A stretch of DNA of 58,779 bases from Oscillibacter sp. (GCA_017446225.1 JAFSRH010000023.1:1-58779); one strand, 5' to 3'; counted from the stretch's first letter, positions 39,119 through 49,600 are shown. Numbers and translations: made by a program. Notes: generated by a model from the letters alone, not told the origin.

Positions 39119-39832
39119 ATGTCGGAACCTGTTTACAAACGCGTCCTGCTGAAGCTCAGCGGGGAGGCGCTGGCCGGTGAAAAGGGCAATGGCTTGGACT
39201 TTGCCATGATTGGCCGCGTGTGCGATACCCTCAAGGCGTGCGTGGACCTCGGCGTACAAATCGGGCTGGTCGTAGGCGGCGGAAACTTCTGGCGGGGCGC
39301 GAAAAACAGCGGCGGACGTATGGAACGCGCCCGCGCGGACCATATGGGAATGCTCGCCACGGTGATGAACTGTCTGGCCGTGGCGGACGTGTGCGAACAG
39401 AAGGGAATTCCCGTGCAGGTGCGCTCGGCCTTAGAAATGCCCGCCGTGGCGGAACTCTACACCCGCCGCGATGCCGTGCGGCAGTTGGAACAGGGCCGGG
39501 TGGTCCTCTTTGCCGCCGGAACCGGAAGCCCGTACTTCTCCACCGATACCGCCGCCGTGCTCAGAGCCGCCGAAATCGGCGCGGACGTCATTCTGCTTGC
39601 CAAAAACGTGGACGGCGTCTACTCCGCCGACCCCCTCAAAGACCCGGAAGCGGTTAGGTACCGGACCATTTCCTATGAAGAAATGCTCGCAAAGCGGCTG
39701 ATGGTGATGGACTTGACCGCCACATCCATGGCCATGGAAAACCGGATTCCCGTACTGCTCTTCGCGCTCAAGGACCCGGAAAACATCCTCCGCGCCCTCC
39801 GCGGGGAACCCGTGGGGACCGTGATTTCCTGA
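39119..39832 (+). CDS. pyrH: Uridylate kinase
   Basis: A 237-residue UMP kinase of the amino-acid-kinase fold. The N-terminal VLLKLSGEAL binds phosphates, IGLVVGGGNFWRG is the glycine-rich loop, and GTGSPYFSTDTAAVLRAAEIGADVILLAKNVDGVYSADP forms the UMP and ATP pocket, with DLTATSMAMEN following. It phosphorylates UMP to UDP and acts as a hexamer. Its ATG follows GAGGAGGAG. It is the first gene of a ten-gene string with the usual pyrH-frr-uppS-cdsA-dxr-rseP order of Firmicutes. Confidence 0.97.
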   Translation: MSEPVYKRVLLKLSGEALAGEKGNGLDFAMIGRVCDTLKACVDLGVQIGLVVGGGNFWRGAKNSGGRMERARADHMGMLATVMNCLAVADVCEQKGIPVQVRSALEMPAVAELYTRRDAVRQLEQGRVVLFAAGTGSPYFSTDTAAVLRAAEIGADVILLAKNVDGVYSADPLKDPEAVRYRTISYEEMLAKRLMVMDLTATSMAMENRIPVLLFALKDPENILRALRGEPVGTVIS

Positions 39833-39862
39833 CCGATACCGTGATAGAAAGGATTGGACGTT

Positions 39863-40420
39863 ATGTTAAAGGACGAATATAAGGTATACGAGGACAAAAT
39901 GCAAAAAAGCATTGAATCCGTCAGCGGAGACTTCGCCGCCGTGCGCGCGGGCCGCGCGAACGCCGCCGTGCTGGACCGGATCATGGTGGACTACTACGGC
40001 GTGCCTACGCCCATTCAGCAGATCGCCTCCATTTCCTCGCCGGACCCCCGGACGCTCGTCATTTCTCCGTGGGATAAGTCCTCCCTGCGCCAGATTGAAC
40101 GCGCGATTCAGAACTCTGACCTCGGAATCAATCCCCAGAATGACGGAACCCAGTTGCGCCTCGCCTTCCCCCAACTGACGGAGGAACGCCGGAAGGAACT
40201 GGTCAAGCAGATTCACAAGTACGCGGAAGTCGGGAAAGTGGCCATTCGCAATATCCGCCGGGACGCCATGGAGAATTTCAAGAAACAGGAAAAGAAATCC
40301 GAAATCACGGAGGACGAATTGAAACTGGCCGAAAAGGACCTTCAGAAAATGACGGACGAACATTGCAAGGCCATTGACGACCTTCTTGCCAAGAAGGAGA
40401 AGGAATTGATGGTGGTATAA
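39863..40420 (+). CDS. frr: Ribosome recycling factor
   Basis: A 185-residue protein, the standard length of the family. ATG 39863 follows AGAAAGGA; a TTG at 39854 is in frame but is less likely. Family segments are SVSGDFAAVRAGRANAAVLDRIMVDYYG, TPIQQIASISSPDPRTLVISPWD, LRLAFPQLTEERRKELVKQ, and IRNIRRDAMENFKKQEK. It splits post-termination ribosomes with EF-G. Its stop TAA overlaps the uppS ATG by one base. Confidence 0.97.
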   Translation: MLKDEYKVYEDKMQKSIESVSGDFAAVRAGRANAAVLDRIMVDYYGVPTPIQQIASISSPDPRTLVISPWDKSSLRQIERAIQNSDLGINPQNDGTQLRLAFPQLTEERRKELVKQIHKYAEVGKVAIRNIRRDAMENFKKQEKKSEITEDELKLAEKDLQKMTDEHCKAIDDLLAKKEKELMVV

Positions 40421-41160
40421 TGCCTGAGGAAAAGAACGCCGCGGCGGGGACGGCTTCGCCCCGCCACATTGCCATTATCATGGACGGCAACGGGCGCTGG
40501 GCCACACAACGCGGCCTGCCCCGTACCGCCGGACATAAAGTCGGCGCGGAAAACCTCCTGAAAATCGCCTACTACTGCAAGGACGTTGTCGGCGTCAAGT
40601 ATCTTACGGTTTACGCCTTCTCCACGGAGAACTGGAAGCGGGCCACGGAAGAAGTCAACGTGATCATGCTGCTGCTCGACCACTACCTGCACGAGTTTAT
40701 TGAGGTGATGGCGCGGGACCATTTCCGGATCTGCTTCTTCGGGGACCTGAGCAAACTGTCGCCGAAACTGAAAAAAATCGCCGCCCGGACGGACGAGGTC
40801 TCCAACGCGTTGCCCAAGGATTACTGCCGCCTCAATCTCTGTATCAACTACGGCGGACGGGACGAAATTCTCCGCGCGGCGCGGAAGTACGCGGCCGACT
40901 GCGCGCAAGGAATCCGGACCCCGGAAGAGCTGGACGAACATCTTTTTTCCACCTATCTGGACAGTGACGAAGTCCCCGACCCGGAACTGATTATACGGCC
41001 CAGCGGAGAACTCCGCCTGAGTAACTTCCTGCTCTGGCAGTGCGCCTACTCGGAGTTCTACTTCACGGACACGTTGTGGCCCGACTTCACCACGGACGAA
41101 ATCGACCGGGCCATTGCCTCTTACGCGAAACGCAACCGGCGCTTCGGCGGCGTGAAATAA
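40420..41160 (+). CDS. uppS: Isoprenyl transferase (undecaprenyl diphosphate synthase)
   Basis: A 246-residue cis-prenyltransferase. The catalytic motif HIAIIMDGNGRWA holds Asp 22. Others are TVYAFSTENWKR, INYGGRDEIL, and a C-terminal PELIIRPSGELRLSNFLLWQCAYSEFYF followed by WPDF. It condenses isopentenyl diphosphate units to C55 undecaprenyl diphosphate, the carrier of cell-wall precursors. It is coupled to frr by stop/start overlap and lies 18 bases ahead of cdsA. Confidence 0.97.
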   Translation: MPEEKNAAAGTASPRHIAIIMDGNGRWATQRGLPRTAGHKVGAENLLKIAYYCKDVVGVKYLTVYAFSTENWKRATEEVNVIMLLLDHYLHEFIEVMARDHFRICFFGDLSKLSPKLKKIAARTDEVSNALPKDYCRLNLCINYGGRDEILRAARKYAADCAQGIRTPEELDEHLFSTYLDSDEVPDPELIIRPSGELRLSNFLLWQCAYSEFYFTDTLWPDFTTDEIDRAIASYAKRNRRFGGVK

Positions 41161-41178
41161 GATTCGGGGGCGGGTCGG

Positions 41179-41964
41179 ATGAATACAAGAATCCTTGTCG
41201 CCGTGGCGGGCATTCCCGCGTTGCTTCTGATTGTGCTGTACTCTCCGCGACCGGTCCTCTGCGGGGCGCTCTGCGCGCTGGCCGGACTGGCCGGGATGGA
41301 ACTGCAACAGTGTGTGAGCGGACAACGCCGGGGCGTGATGGCGGTTGTCAGCGCCGTTCTGCCCGTGTTTACCGTCCTGTGGTACTACAAAATGACGGAA
41401 CCTCCGGCCCTGCTCTGGACGCTCGAACTGATGGCGCTGTTCGCTTACGCGGTCCGTCGGGGCGGAAAGGTCAAGTTTGAACAACTTTCCGCGGCCCTGC
41501 TGTCGGCCGTGGCCGTGGCGTACTCCTTCGCGGCCTTCCTGCGCATGGACAGCACCGGGACGGACAGAACGGCCTTGCTCCTGCCGTTCGTCCTGAGTTT
41601 CTCCTGCGACTCGGGCGCGTATCTGGCCGGAAGGGCCTTCGGACGCCACAAACTCTCCCCGGTGGTCAGTCCGCACAAAACCGTGGAGGGCGCGCTTGGC
41701 GGACTGGCGGGCAACATCGTTGGCGGACTGGTATTTGTGTTTTTGACCGGAGGCGGTCCGGAATATCCGCGCGTTCTGGCCTTGTCGCTTCTCTGCGGCG
41801 TGATTTCGCAATTAGGCGACCTGAGTTTTTCACTAATCAAGCGGCAGTACGGAATCAAGGATTACGGACGTATTTTTCTGGCACACGGCGGCGTCTTGGA
41901 CCGCTTCGACAGCGTGTTATTTGTGACGCCCGTGGTGGAGTACGCGCTGTTCCGGCTTCCGTAA
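41179..41964 (+). CDS. cdsA: Phosphatidate cytidylyltransferase
   Basis: A 261-residue membrane enzyme with about seven helices. The C-terminal signature is well kept: SFSCDSGAYLAGRAFGRHKLSPVVSPHKTVEGALGGLAGN, with GDLSFSLIKRQYGIKDYGRIFLAHGGVLDRFDS near the end. It makes CDP-diacylglycerol from phosphatidate and CTP, the entry point to bacterial phospholipids. GGGGGCGGG precedes the ATG. Confidence 0.96.
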   Translation: MNTRILVAVAGIPALLLIVLYSPRPVLCGALCALAGLAGMELQQCVSGQRRGVMAVVSAVLPVFTVLWYYKMTEPPALLWTLELMALFAYAVRRGGKVKFEQLSAALLSAVAVAYSFAAFLRMDSTGTDRTALLLPFVLSFSCDSGAYLAGRAFGRHKLSPVVSPHKTVEGALGGLAGNIVGGLVFVFLTGGGPEYPRVLALSLLCGVISQLGDLSFSLIKRQYGIKDYGRIFLAHGGVLDRFDSVLFVTPVVEYALFRLP

Positions 41965-41982
41965 CGCGGGAAGGAAATAACA

Positions 41983-42768
41983 ATGACGCTTGCAACCTAT
42001 CAACATCCCGTGAGCGCCCACACGTTAAAATGGATTGCCATTGTGACCATGGCCATTGACCATACGGGACACATTTGCTATAAGTGGCTCGGCTGGTCGA
42101 CCCCGTATCTTACCATGCGTTTCATTGGCCGGATTGCGTTCCCGATTTTCGCCGTGCTGTTGCTGGAAGGCTTCCGGTACACCCGAAACCGCTGGAAATA
42201 TTTAAGAAACCTGCTGGTATTCGCTATCCTTTCGGAAATTCCCTTCGACTTGGCCCTGACCGGCTGGGAGAATCGTTACACGTCACAAAATATCTTCTGG
42301 ACGCTCTCTCTCGGCCTCTTCGGCGTGATGGCGGCGGAAACGTGCGTACGGCGGCGGATTCCGCGGCCGGTGGCGTTGTTCTGCGCGCTGTTGCCTATGG
42401 CGGCCGCGGCCTGTGTCGGCGAATGGCTGAGCGTGGACTATCATTTCTGGGGCGTTGCGCTCATTGAGCTGGTCTACTGCGGGGAAACCGCCGTATCGTA
42501 CCTCTTCCGCGGCCGGGTGTCCGCGCAGACGCTCCGCAACATGGGCGCGGCCTTTGGGATCGTCCTTTGGGCTGTTTCCTATGACCTCTCCCACGGGTGG
42601 ATCAATGAACTGTACGGTCTGGCGGCGTTGCTTCCGATTCTGCTTTACAACGGGGAGCGCGGACGTTACCGCCTGTCAAAATGGTTCTTCTACGGCTTCT
42701 ATCCGGCGCATTTACTGATTCTATACGCCTTCCGGGACACGGTCTTTCAATGGCTGTTGGCGGGGTAA
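41983..42768 (+). CDS. TraX-family membrane protein
   Basis: A 261-residue protein with about eight membrane helices. The start HTLKWIAIVTMAIDHTGHICY, then MRFIGRIAFPIFAVLLLEGFRYTRNRWKYLRNLLVFAILSEIPFDLAL and a C-terminal KWFFYGFYPAHLLILY are the TraX pattern (PF05857). F-plasmid TraX acetylates the N-terminus of pilin; chromosomal relatives are common in Firmicutes but their substrates are not known. It sits between cdsA and dxr in an operon that otherwise makes lipids and isoprenoids, so it may acylate an envelope component. AAGGAAA precedes the ATG. Confidence 0.9.
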   Translation: MTLATYQHPVSAHTLKWIAIVTMAIDHTGHICYKWLGWSTPYLTMRFIGRIAFPIFAVLLLEGFRYTRNRWKYLRNLLVFAILSEIPFDLALTGWENRYTSQNIFWTLSLGLFGVMAAETCVRRRIPRPVALFCALLPMAAAACVGEWLSVDYHFWGVALIELVYCGETAVSYLFRGRVSAQTLRNMGAAFGIVLWAVSYDLSHGWINELYGLAALLPILLYNGERGRYRLSKWFFYGFYPAHLLILYAFRDTVFQWLLAG

Positions 42769-42805
42769 CACTGTGTAAAGATGGAAAGAAAAGAGGCGAC
42801 GCGCA

Positions 42806-43936
42806 ATGAATAAAACCCTATCAATTCTTGGCTCTACCGGTTCCATTGGGCGGCAGACGCTGGAAGTCGCGGAGGCGCTGGGCCTGAAAGTGGAGGCGCT
42901 CACGGCAAACTCCGACGTGAAACGCATGGAGGAACAGGCGCGGAAATTCCGTCCGCGTATGGTGGCCATGGCGGACGAAACGGCGGCGGAAGATTTGTCG
43001 GTTCGCCTCTCGGATACGGATATCCGCGTAGCGGGCGGGGCCGGCGCCCTGACGGAAGCCGCGACCATGGCCGGAACCGTGGTCACGGCGGTGGTCGGCG
43101 TGGCGGGTCTCAAGCCCACACTGGCGGCAATTCGCGCCGGAAAGCGTATCGCGCTGGCGAATAAGGAAACACTGGTCTGTGCCGGGGAACTGGTCATGGA
43201 GACCGCGCAAAAGTACCGGGCGGAGATTGTCCCCGTGGACTCCGAACACTCCGCTATTTTCCAGTGTCTGCGAGCCGTACAGGACATGTCGGAGGTCCGG
43301 CGGCTGATTCTGACTTGTTCCGGCGGTCCCTTTTACGGCAAGACGTGGGAAGAGATGGCCCCCATGACCTGCGCCGATGCCCTGAAACACCCGAACTGGC
43401 GCATGGGGCCAAAAATCACCGTGGACTGCGCAACCCTGATGAACAAGGGCTTGGAAGTCATTGAGGCTATGCGCCTCTACCGGCTCCCGCTCGAAAAGGT
43501 CCGCGTTGTCATACACCGGCAGAGTATCATACATTCCATGGTAGAGTTCCGGGACGGCGCCGTGCTGGCGCAAATGGGCGCGCCGGATATGCGCCTTCCC
43601 ATTCAGTACGCCCTGACCTACCCGCACCGGACGGAAGGCCCCGCCGAACCGCTGGATTTGCTGTCCTGTCCGCCGCTGAGCTTCGCGGAGCCGGACCGGA
43701 CCGCGTTCCCGTGTCTGGGGCTGGCGGAGGAGGCGGTCAGAACCGGCGGCACGGCCTGCGCGGTCCTCAACGCCGCCAACGAGGAGGCCGTGGGACTGTA
43801 TCTCCGGGACCGGATCGGGTTCTATGACATTCCGCGTCTGGTGTCGCGGGCCATGGAGGCGGTACCGGTGACGCAAAATCCAACCCTGCAAGATATTCTG
43901 GACGCCGACAGCGCGGCGCGCCGTCAGGTGTTCTAA
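42806..43936 (+). CDS. dxr: 1-deoxy-D-xylulose 5-phosphate reductoisomerase
   Basis: A 376-residue enzyme of the MEP pathway. NADPH binding is at LSILGSTGSIGRQTLEVAE; IALANKETLVCAGELVM and PVDSEHSAIFQCL carry the metal-binding Asp and Glu of the active site. Others are LTCSGGPFYG, GPKITVDCATLMNKGLEVIEAMRL and IIHSMVEFRDGAVLAQMG. It converts DXP to MEP. The downstream enzyme ispG of the same pathway is at 45544-46581. It lies 37 bases after the TraX-like gene and 13 before rseP. Confidence 0.97.
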   Translation: MNKTLSILGSTGSIGRQTLEVAEALGLKVEALTANSDVKRMEEQARKFRPRMVAMADETAAEDLSVRLSDTDIRVAGGAGALTEAATMAGTVVTAVVGVAGLKPTLAAIRAGKRIALANKETLVCAGELVMETAQKYRAEIVPVDSEHSAIFQCLRAVQDMSEVRRLILTCSGGPFYGKTWEEMAPMTCADALKHPNWRMGPKITVDCATLMNKGLEVIEAMRLYRLPLEKVRVVIHRQSIIHSMVEFRDGAVLAQMGAPDMRLPIQYALTYPHRTEGPAEPLDLLSCPPLSFAEPDRTAFPCLGLAEEAVRTGGTACAVLNAANEEAVGLYLRDRIGFYDIPRLVSRAMEAVPVTQNPTLQDILDADSAARRQVF

Positions 43937-43949
43937 ATTAGGAGTTGTT

Positions 43950-45026
43950 ATGTCAACCATTATTTATATTTTCGCGGCTGTTCTGATTTTCGGTTTTCTG
44001 ATTGCCGTCCACGAACTCGGACACTGTATCGTGGCCAAACTCTGCGGCGTACAGGTCAACGAGTACGCAATCGGCATGGGTCCCCTGCTCTGGCAGAGGC
44101 AGTACGGGGAAACCCTCTATTCTTTGCGCGCCTTTCCAATCGGCGGCTACTGCGCCATGGAGGGCGAGGACGAGGACACAGGAAATGAACGTTCCTTTGT
44201 CCGGCAGAAGGCTTGGAAGAAGTTCCTGATTCTGGTCGCGGGCGCGTTCATGAACTTTCTGACGGGCGTTGTGATTATTTTCGTCCTCTACGGCGGGGCC
44301 GGGGCGTTCCTGACGGACGAGATTACCGGCTTCGCGGACGGCTTCCCGCTGGAGGGCGAAAACGGCCTGATGGCCGGCGATGTATTCTATAAAATCGACA
44401 GCTACCGGACCTATTTACGCGGCGATGCGTCCCTGTTTCTGTCCTATCACAAGGGCGACACGATCGACCTGACGGTCATCCGGGACGGGGAAAAGGTCAC
44501 GTTGAACGACTTCCCCATGACCCGCCGGTCTTATACCGGTACGGACGGGGAAACATATACCGGCTTCGGCCTCTATGTCGGCATTCACAGGGAGGAGGCC
44601 ACGTTCTTAAACAGGCTCCGCTATACGTGGCTGAACGCGCTGGACTTCGTGCAACTGGTACGTTTCAGCCTGATCCAGTTGTTCACGGGCGGGGCGTCCG
44701 TCAAGGATCTGACCGGACCCGTGGGCATTGTCTCAACCATGACGCAAATGGGCGAACAGTCGGAGAACGCCCGCGCCGCCGTGGAAAACATTCTATATTT
44801 CGCGGCCCTGCTGGCGGTGAATCTGGCCGTTATGAATCTGCTTCCGTTCCCGGCGCTGGACGGCGGACGGGTGCTCTTCCTTCTGCTGGACCAGATTTCT
44901 TTAGCGTTCTTTCATCAGCCGGTACCGGAAAAGTATCAGGCGGCGGTCAACGCCGTGGGCATGGCGGCCCTGTTGACGCTCATGCTTCTGGTGACGGTAC
45001 AGGATGTGTTGAAGCTGTTCCAGTAA
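43950..45026 (+). CDS. rseP: Site-2 protease, M50 family (RseP/RasP)
   Basis: A 358-residue intramembrane zinc metalloprotease. The catalytic HELGH lies in the first helix (His 21, Glu 22, His 25); FPIGGYCAMEGEDED follows, a PDZ-like domain occupies about 110-210, and the third zinc ligand is in LLPFPALDGGRVL near residue 300. Such enzymes cleave membrane anti-sigma factors and signal-peptide remnants. The DUF4179-like anti-sigma encoded at 13692-14738 could be a client, though that is only inference. AGGAG precedes the ATG. Confidence 0.95.
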   Translation: MSTIIYIFAAVLIFGFLIAVHELGHCIVAKLCGVQVNEYAIGMGPLLWQRQYGETLYSLRAFPIGGYCAMEGEDEDTGNERSFVRQKAWKKFLILVAGAFMNFLTGVVIIFVLYGGAGAFLTDEITGFADGFPLEGENGLMAGDVFYKIDSYRTYLRGDASLFLSYHKGDTIDLTVIRDGEKVTLNDFPMTRRSYTGTDGETYTGFGLYVGIHREEATFLNRLRYTWLNALDFVQLVRFSLIQLFTGGASVKDLTGPVGIVSTMTQMGEQSENARAAVENILYFAALLAVNLAVMNLLPFPALDGGRVLFLLLDQISLAFFHQPVPEKYQAAVNAVGMAALLTLMLLVTVQDVLKLFQ

Positions 45027-45037
45027 GGGGGAAGCGT

Positions 45038-45547
45038 ATGGAATTACGTCCGCTGAGACTGTCGGACGCGGTTTCCGTGGCCCGTTACGCCAATGACCCG
45101 GACGTGTCCGCGAATCTCCGGGACACGTTCCCGTGTCCCTACGCGCTCACGGACGCCGAAACGTATATCCGGGAGTGTCTCGAAAAGGAAAGTATCCGGC
45201 TTTGCCGCGCCATCGTGATTGACGGCGAGGCGGCGGGATGTATCGGCGTGTGCCCGAAAACGGACGTCTATTGCCGTACCGCCGAGCTGGGCTACTGGCT
45301 GGGCAAACCGTTCTGGGGCCGCGGAATCATGACCGCCGCCGTTGGCCCCATCTGCCGGGAGGCGTTCGCGCGGTTCGAGATTACGCGTATCGAGGCGGAA
45401 ATCTACGCCCGGAACCGCGCTTCCCGGCGCGTTGCGGAGAAAAACGGCTTTACGCTGGAAGGAATCTTAAGGCAACGTATCTGGAAGCGCGGAACGCTGT
45501 TAGACAGTTATCTGTATTCGCTGTTACGGGAAGAAGTGAGCTTATGA
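45038..45547 (+). CDS. GNAT acetyltransferase, RimJ/RimL type
   Basis: A 169-residue N-acetyltransferase. ATG 45038 follows AAGGGGGAAG; the open frame continues upstream into rseP without a start signal. It begins ELRPLRLSDAVSVARYANDPDVSANL, and the acetyl-CoA-binding part is ELGYWLGKPFWGRGIMTAAVG, followed by RIEAEIYARNRASRRVAEKNGFTLEGILRQ. This matches the Acetyltransf_3 group, which acts on ribosomal proteins or small amines; the substrate cannot be told. Its stop overlaps the ispG start (ATGA). Confidence 0.92.
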   Translation: MELRPLRLSDAVSVARYANDPDVSANLRDTFPCPYALTDAETYIRECLEKESIRLCRAIVIDGEAAGCIGVCPKTDVYCRTAELGYWLGKPFWGRGIMTAAVGPICREAFARFEITRIEAEIYARNRASRRVAEKNGFTLEGILRQRIWKRGTLLDSYLYSLLREEVSL

Positions 45548-46581
45548 CGAAACGTCTGTATGTAGGGAATGTGGCGGTAGGCGGGGGCGCGGCGGTGTCG
45601 ATACAGTCCATGTGCAACACGCGTACGGACGATGTCGCCGCGACCGTGGCGCAGATCCGCGCGCTGGAAGCCGCCGGATGTGAGATCATCCGCGTTGCTG
45701 TGCCGGACGAGGCCGCCGCCCGCGCCGTGGACAAAATCAAGGAACGGATTTCCATTCCGCTGATTGTGGATATCCATTTCAATTACAAATTCGCGCTGAT
45801 GTGCGCGGAGCGCGGCGCGGACGCTATCCGGATCAATCCCGGCAATATCGGCGGAGAGGAACGCGTAAAGGCGGTCGCGGACGCCTGCGCGGCGCGGAAG
45901 ATTCCGGTCCGGATAGGCGTCAACGGCGGCTCGCTGGAAAAGGAACTGCTCGCGAAATACGGCGCGGTCACGGCGGAGGCCTTGGTCGAAAGCGCCATGG
46001 GACATATCTGGCTGTTGAACCGCTTCGACTTTGACGACATTTGCGTTTCCGTGAAATGTTCGGACGTGCCGCTGACCATGTCGGCCTACCGGCTGTTGTC
46101 CGAGCGGACGGACTACCCGTTACATCTGGGCGTGACGGAAGCCGGCACGCCGTCCATGGGCATGGTAAAATCGGCCATGGGTATCGGCGGACTGCTCTGC
46201 ATGGGAATCGGGGATACCATCCGCGTGACGCTGACCGCCGACCCCGTGGAGGAAATCTACGCCGCGAAAAAAATTCTGCGCGCCGCCGGACTGCGGAAAG
46301 AAGGCGTCAATCTGATTGCCTGTCCGACTTGCGGCCGGACGCGGATCGACCTGATCCCGCTGGCGGAGGAAGTCGAACGGCGTCTGGACGGCTGTAAGAA
46401 GAATATCACGGTAGCGGTCATGGGCTGCGCGGTGAACGGCCCGGGCGAGGCGTCCGCGGCCGACATTGGAATTGCCGGCGGCAACGGAGAGGGACTGCTT
46501 TTCCGGAAAGGACAAATCCTGTACAAAGTCCCGGAGGAGCGGCTTTTAGACGCCCTTATGGAAGAAATCGAAAAACTGTGA
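45544..46581 (+). CDS. ispG: 4-hydroxy-3-methylbut-2-enyl-diphosphate synthase (GcpE)
   Basis: A 345-residue iron-sulfur enzyme of the MEP pathway. The TIM-barrel part opens with VAVGGGAAVSIQSMCNTRTDD and contains LVDIHFNYKFAL and IRINPGNIG. The [4Fe-4S] ligands are Cys 260 and 263 (CPTCGRTRIDL) and Cys 295 (MGCAVNGPGEA), with the adjacent glutamate as the fourth ligand in this family. It converts MEcPP to HMBPP. It starts inside the end of the GNAT gene and lies 25 bases ahead of polC. Confidence 0.97.
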   Translation: MTKRLYVGNVAVGGGAAVSIQSMCNTRTDDVAATVAQIRALEAAGCEIIRVAVPDEAAARAVDKIKERISIPLIVDIHFNYKFALMCAERGADAIRINPGNIGGEERVKAVADACAARKIPVRIGVNGGSLEKELLAKYGAVTAEALVESAMGHIWLLNRFDFDDICVSVKCSDVPLTMSAYRLLSERTDYPLHLGVTEAGTPSMGMVKSAMGIGGLLCMGIGDTIRVTLTADPVEEIYAAKKILRAAGLRKEGVNLIACPTCGRTRIDLIPLAEEVERRLDGCKKNITVAVMGCAVNGPGEASAADIGIAGGNGEGLLFRKGQILYKVPEERLLDALMEEIEKL

Positions 46582-46606
46582 CACCCACAGGGAAAGGGGA
46601 AACAGC

Positions 46607-49600
46607 ATGACAGAATCCGTTTCCTTTTTGCGGATGTTTTCCGCGCTCCCATTGAATCCGGTCCTGCGCCGGAAGTTGGCCGGGTCCGAGGTGACAGAGG
46701 GCGTCATTGACCTGAAATCCCTGTGTATCCGGCTCCGCGTCCGTCCGCAAACCGCGCTGACGGAGGCTGACTGCCGCTTTCTGCGGGAGGAAATCCGGAA
46801 AGCCTACGACTTCGCGGAAGCGGAACTGCAAGTATCCGCGCGGCCTCAACCGGAACCTCCGCCGGTACGCGCCGCGAGTCCGAAACCGGCCGCGGGCAGC
46901 GGCAAACCGTCCAATGGCGGCGGGAAACCGTCCGGCAACGGCAAGCCGTCCGCGCCGAAAGCCGACAAAGTCCTCATGGGAAACGTCATCAAAAGTCACA
47001 CAACGCCCATGAAAGACCTGAATCTGAAAATGGGCGGGGCCACGGTCGCGGGGAAAGTATTCTCGTTTGAGAGCCGGGAGACGCGCCGTCCGGGTATGTG
47101 GCGCGTGAGCTTCGACATGACCGATTACACCAACTCCGTAAGCGTACAGAAAAACGTGTCGCAGAAAGAGGCCGAAACGCTGGAAGGGTCCATAAAGCCC
47201 GGAATGTGGCTCTGCGTACAGGGCCGCATGGAGCCGACTTGGGACGGGAAAGACATTCAACTGCACCCTTCCAACATTAACGTCATTTCCCACGCGGAGC
47301 GTCAGGACACGGCCAAAGAAAAGCGCGTGGAACTCCATTTACACACGAAAATGTCCAACATGGACGCCCTCACCGACACGAAATCCGTCATACAGACGGC
47401 CATCCGCTGGGGACACCCCGCCATTGCGATTACGGACCACGGCGTAGCGCAGTCGTTCCCGGACGCGTGGCACGCCGCCAACGGGAAAATCAAGATTCTG
47501 TACGGCATGGAAGGCTACTTCGTCAACAATCTGGACGACCGCTTAGCCGTGCACGGTACGCAGGACGCCCCGTTAGAGACGGAAATCGTCTGCTTTGATA
47601 TCGAAACCACCGGCCTGAAAGTGGACCGGGAAGCCATTACGGAAATCGGCGCCGTTGTCCTTAAGGACGGGGAAATCGTGGAACGCTTTCAGACGTTCGT
47701 CAATCCGGGGCGGTCGCTGAGGCCGGAGATCGTGTCGCTGACCGGAATCACGGACGATATGCTCAAGGACGCGCCGCCCCCGAAAGAGGCGTTGAGCGCG
47801 TTTCTGGACTTTGTCCGGGGCCGTCCGCTCGCCGCCCATAACGCCGAATTCGATGTTGGCTTTATTCGCGCCGGGTGCGCGGAAGCCGGTCTGGACTTTC
47901 ATCCCACGTATATTGATTCCCTGATTCTGGCTCAGAATCTGCTCCCGGATATGAAGAAACACAAGTTGGACATGGTCGCCGAACGCTTACAGCTTCCCGC
48001 GTTCAACCATCACCGCGCCAGCGATGACGCCGCCACCGTGGCCTATATGCTCGTCCCGTTCTGGGATATGCTCCGCGCCAGAGACGTGAACCGTCTACAG
48101 GAAATCAACGCCGAAATGGGGAAACTCCGCCCCTTGAACACGAAAGCAAGCCGCCGACCGCGTCATATTATTCTGATTGCGCGCAACAAAACCGGCCTGA
48201 AAAACCTGTACCAGATGATTTCCGATTCCAACTTGAAGTATTTCCGCAAAATGCCCACCATCCCGAAAACGGAACTGATCGCCCACCGGGAAGGAATCCT
48301 TGTCGGGTCGGCCTGTGAGGCGGGCGAACTCTTCCGGGCGATTGTGGATCATAAGGACTGGGAAGAACTGCGGCGTATCGCGTCCTTTTACGACTATCTG
48401 GAAATCCAGCCGCTTTGCAACAACGCCTTTCTCGTCCGCAACGGGGACGCCCGTTCCGAAGAGGACTTGCGGGAGTTTAACAGGATCGTGGTCCGTCTGG
48501 GGGAGGAACTCGGAAAACCCGTCTGCGCCACCGGAGACGTACACTTTCAGGAACCCGAAGAGGAAATTTACCGTCATATTCTGCTGGCCTCGAAAAAGTT
48601 CGCGGACGCGAACGAGCCGCTTCCCATTTACTTCAAGACCACGGACGAAATGTTACAGGAGTTTCAGTATCTGGGCGCGGAAAAGGCCTATGAGGTGGTC
48701 GTAAGCAACACGCGCCTGATCGCCGATCAGGTGGAAACCTTTGACCTTCTGCCGTCCGAACTCTTCCCGCCGCGCCTCGAAAACTCCGAACAGGAGTTGA
48801 ACACGCTGGTATGGGAGAAGGCGCGCCGCCTGTACGGCGACAACCCCCCGCCCCTGATTACGGACCGCCTCAACATTGAACTCGGCGGCATTCTCGGCAA
48901 GTATGACGTAGTCTATATGTCCGCGCAGAAACTGGTACAGCGTTCCTTGGAGAACGGCTATCTGGTGGGGTCGCGCGGAAGCGTTGGCTCATCGCTGGTG
49001 GCGTATATGTCCGGCATTACGGAAGTCAACTCTCTGCCGCCGCATTACCGCTGTCCGAACTGCAAGGGCAGCGAATTTGTCACGGACGGGTCCTACGGCT
49101 GCGGCGCGGATATGCCCGACAAACTCTGCCCCGTATGCGGCACGCCCTACGTCAAGGACGGCTTCGACATCCCCTTTGAAACCTTCCTCGGCTACGGCGG
49201 CGGCAAGGTGCCCGACATTGACCTGAACTTTTCCGGCGAATATCAGGCCCGCGCGCACCGTCACGCCATTGAGATGTTCGGGGAAAAACAGGTCTTTCGC
49301 GCCGGGACCATTGGCACGCTCGCCGACAAAACCGCGTTCGGATTTGTCCTGAAGTATCTGGAAGAAAACGGGCTGGAAGTGTGCAACGCCGAAAAGAAGC
49401 GTCTGGCGATGGGCTGTGTGGGCGTACGGCGCACGACCGGACAGCACCCCGGCGGACTGGTGGTCGTCCCGGACGATAAGGAAATTGAGGACTTTTGTCC
49501 GGTACAGCGTCCGGCGGACGCCGAAAACTCCGATATTATCACCACCCATTTTGAATACCACTGTATGGAGGCCAACATCTTAAAGCTGGACATGCTGGGC

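Noticed and set aside
39854-39862. TTG start for frr three codons upstream
   Set aside because: ATG 39863 gives the exact family length of 185 residues and suitable spacing to AGAAAGGA.
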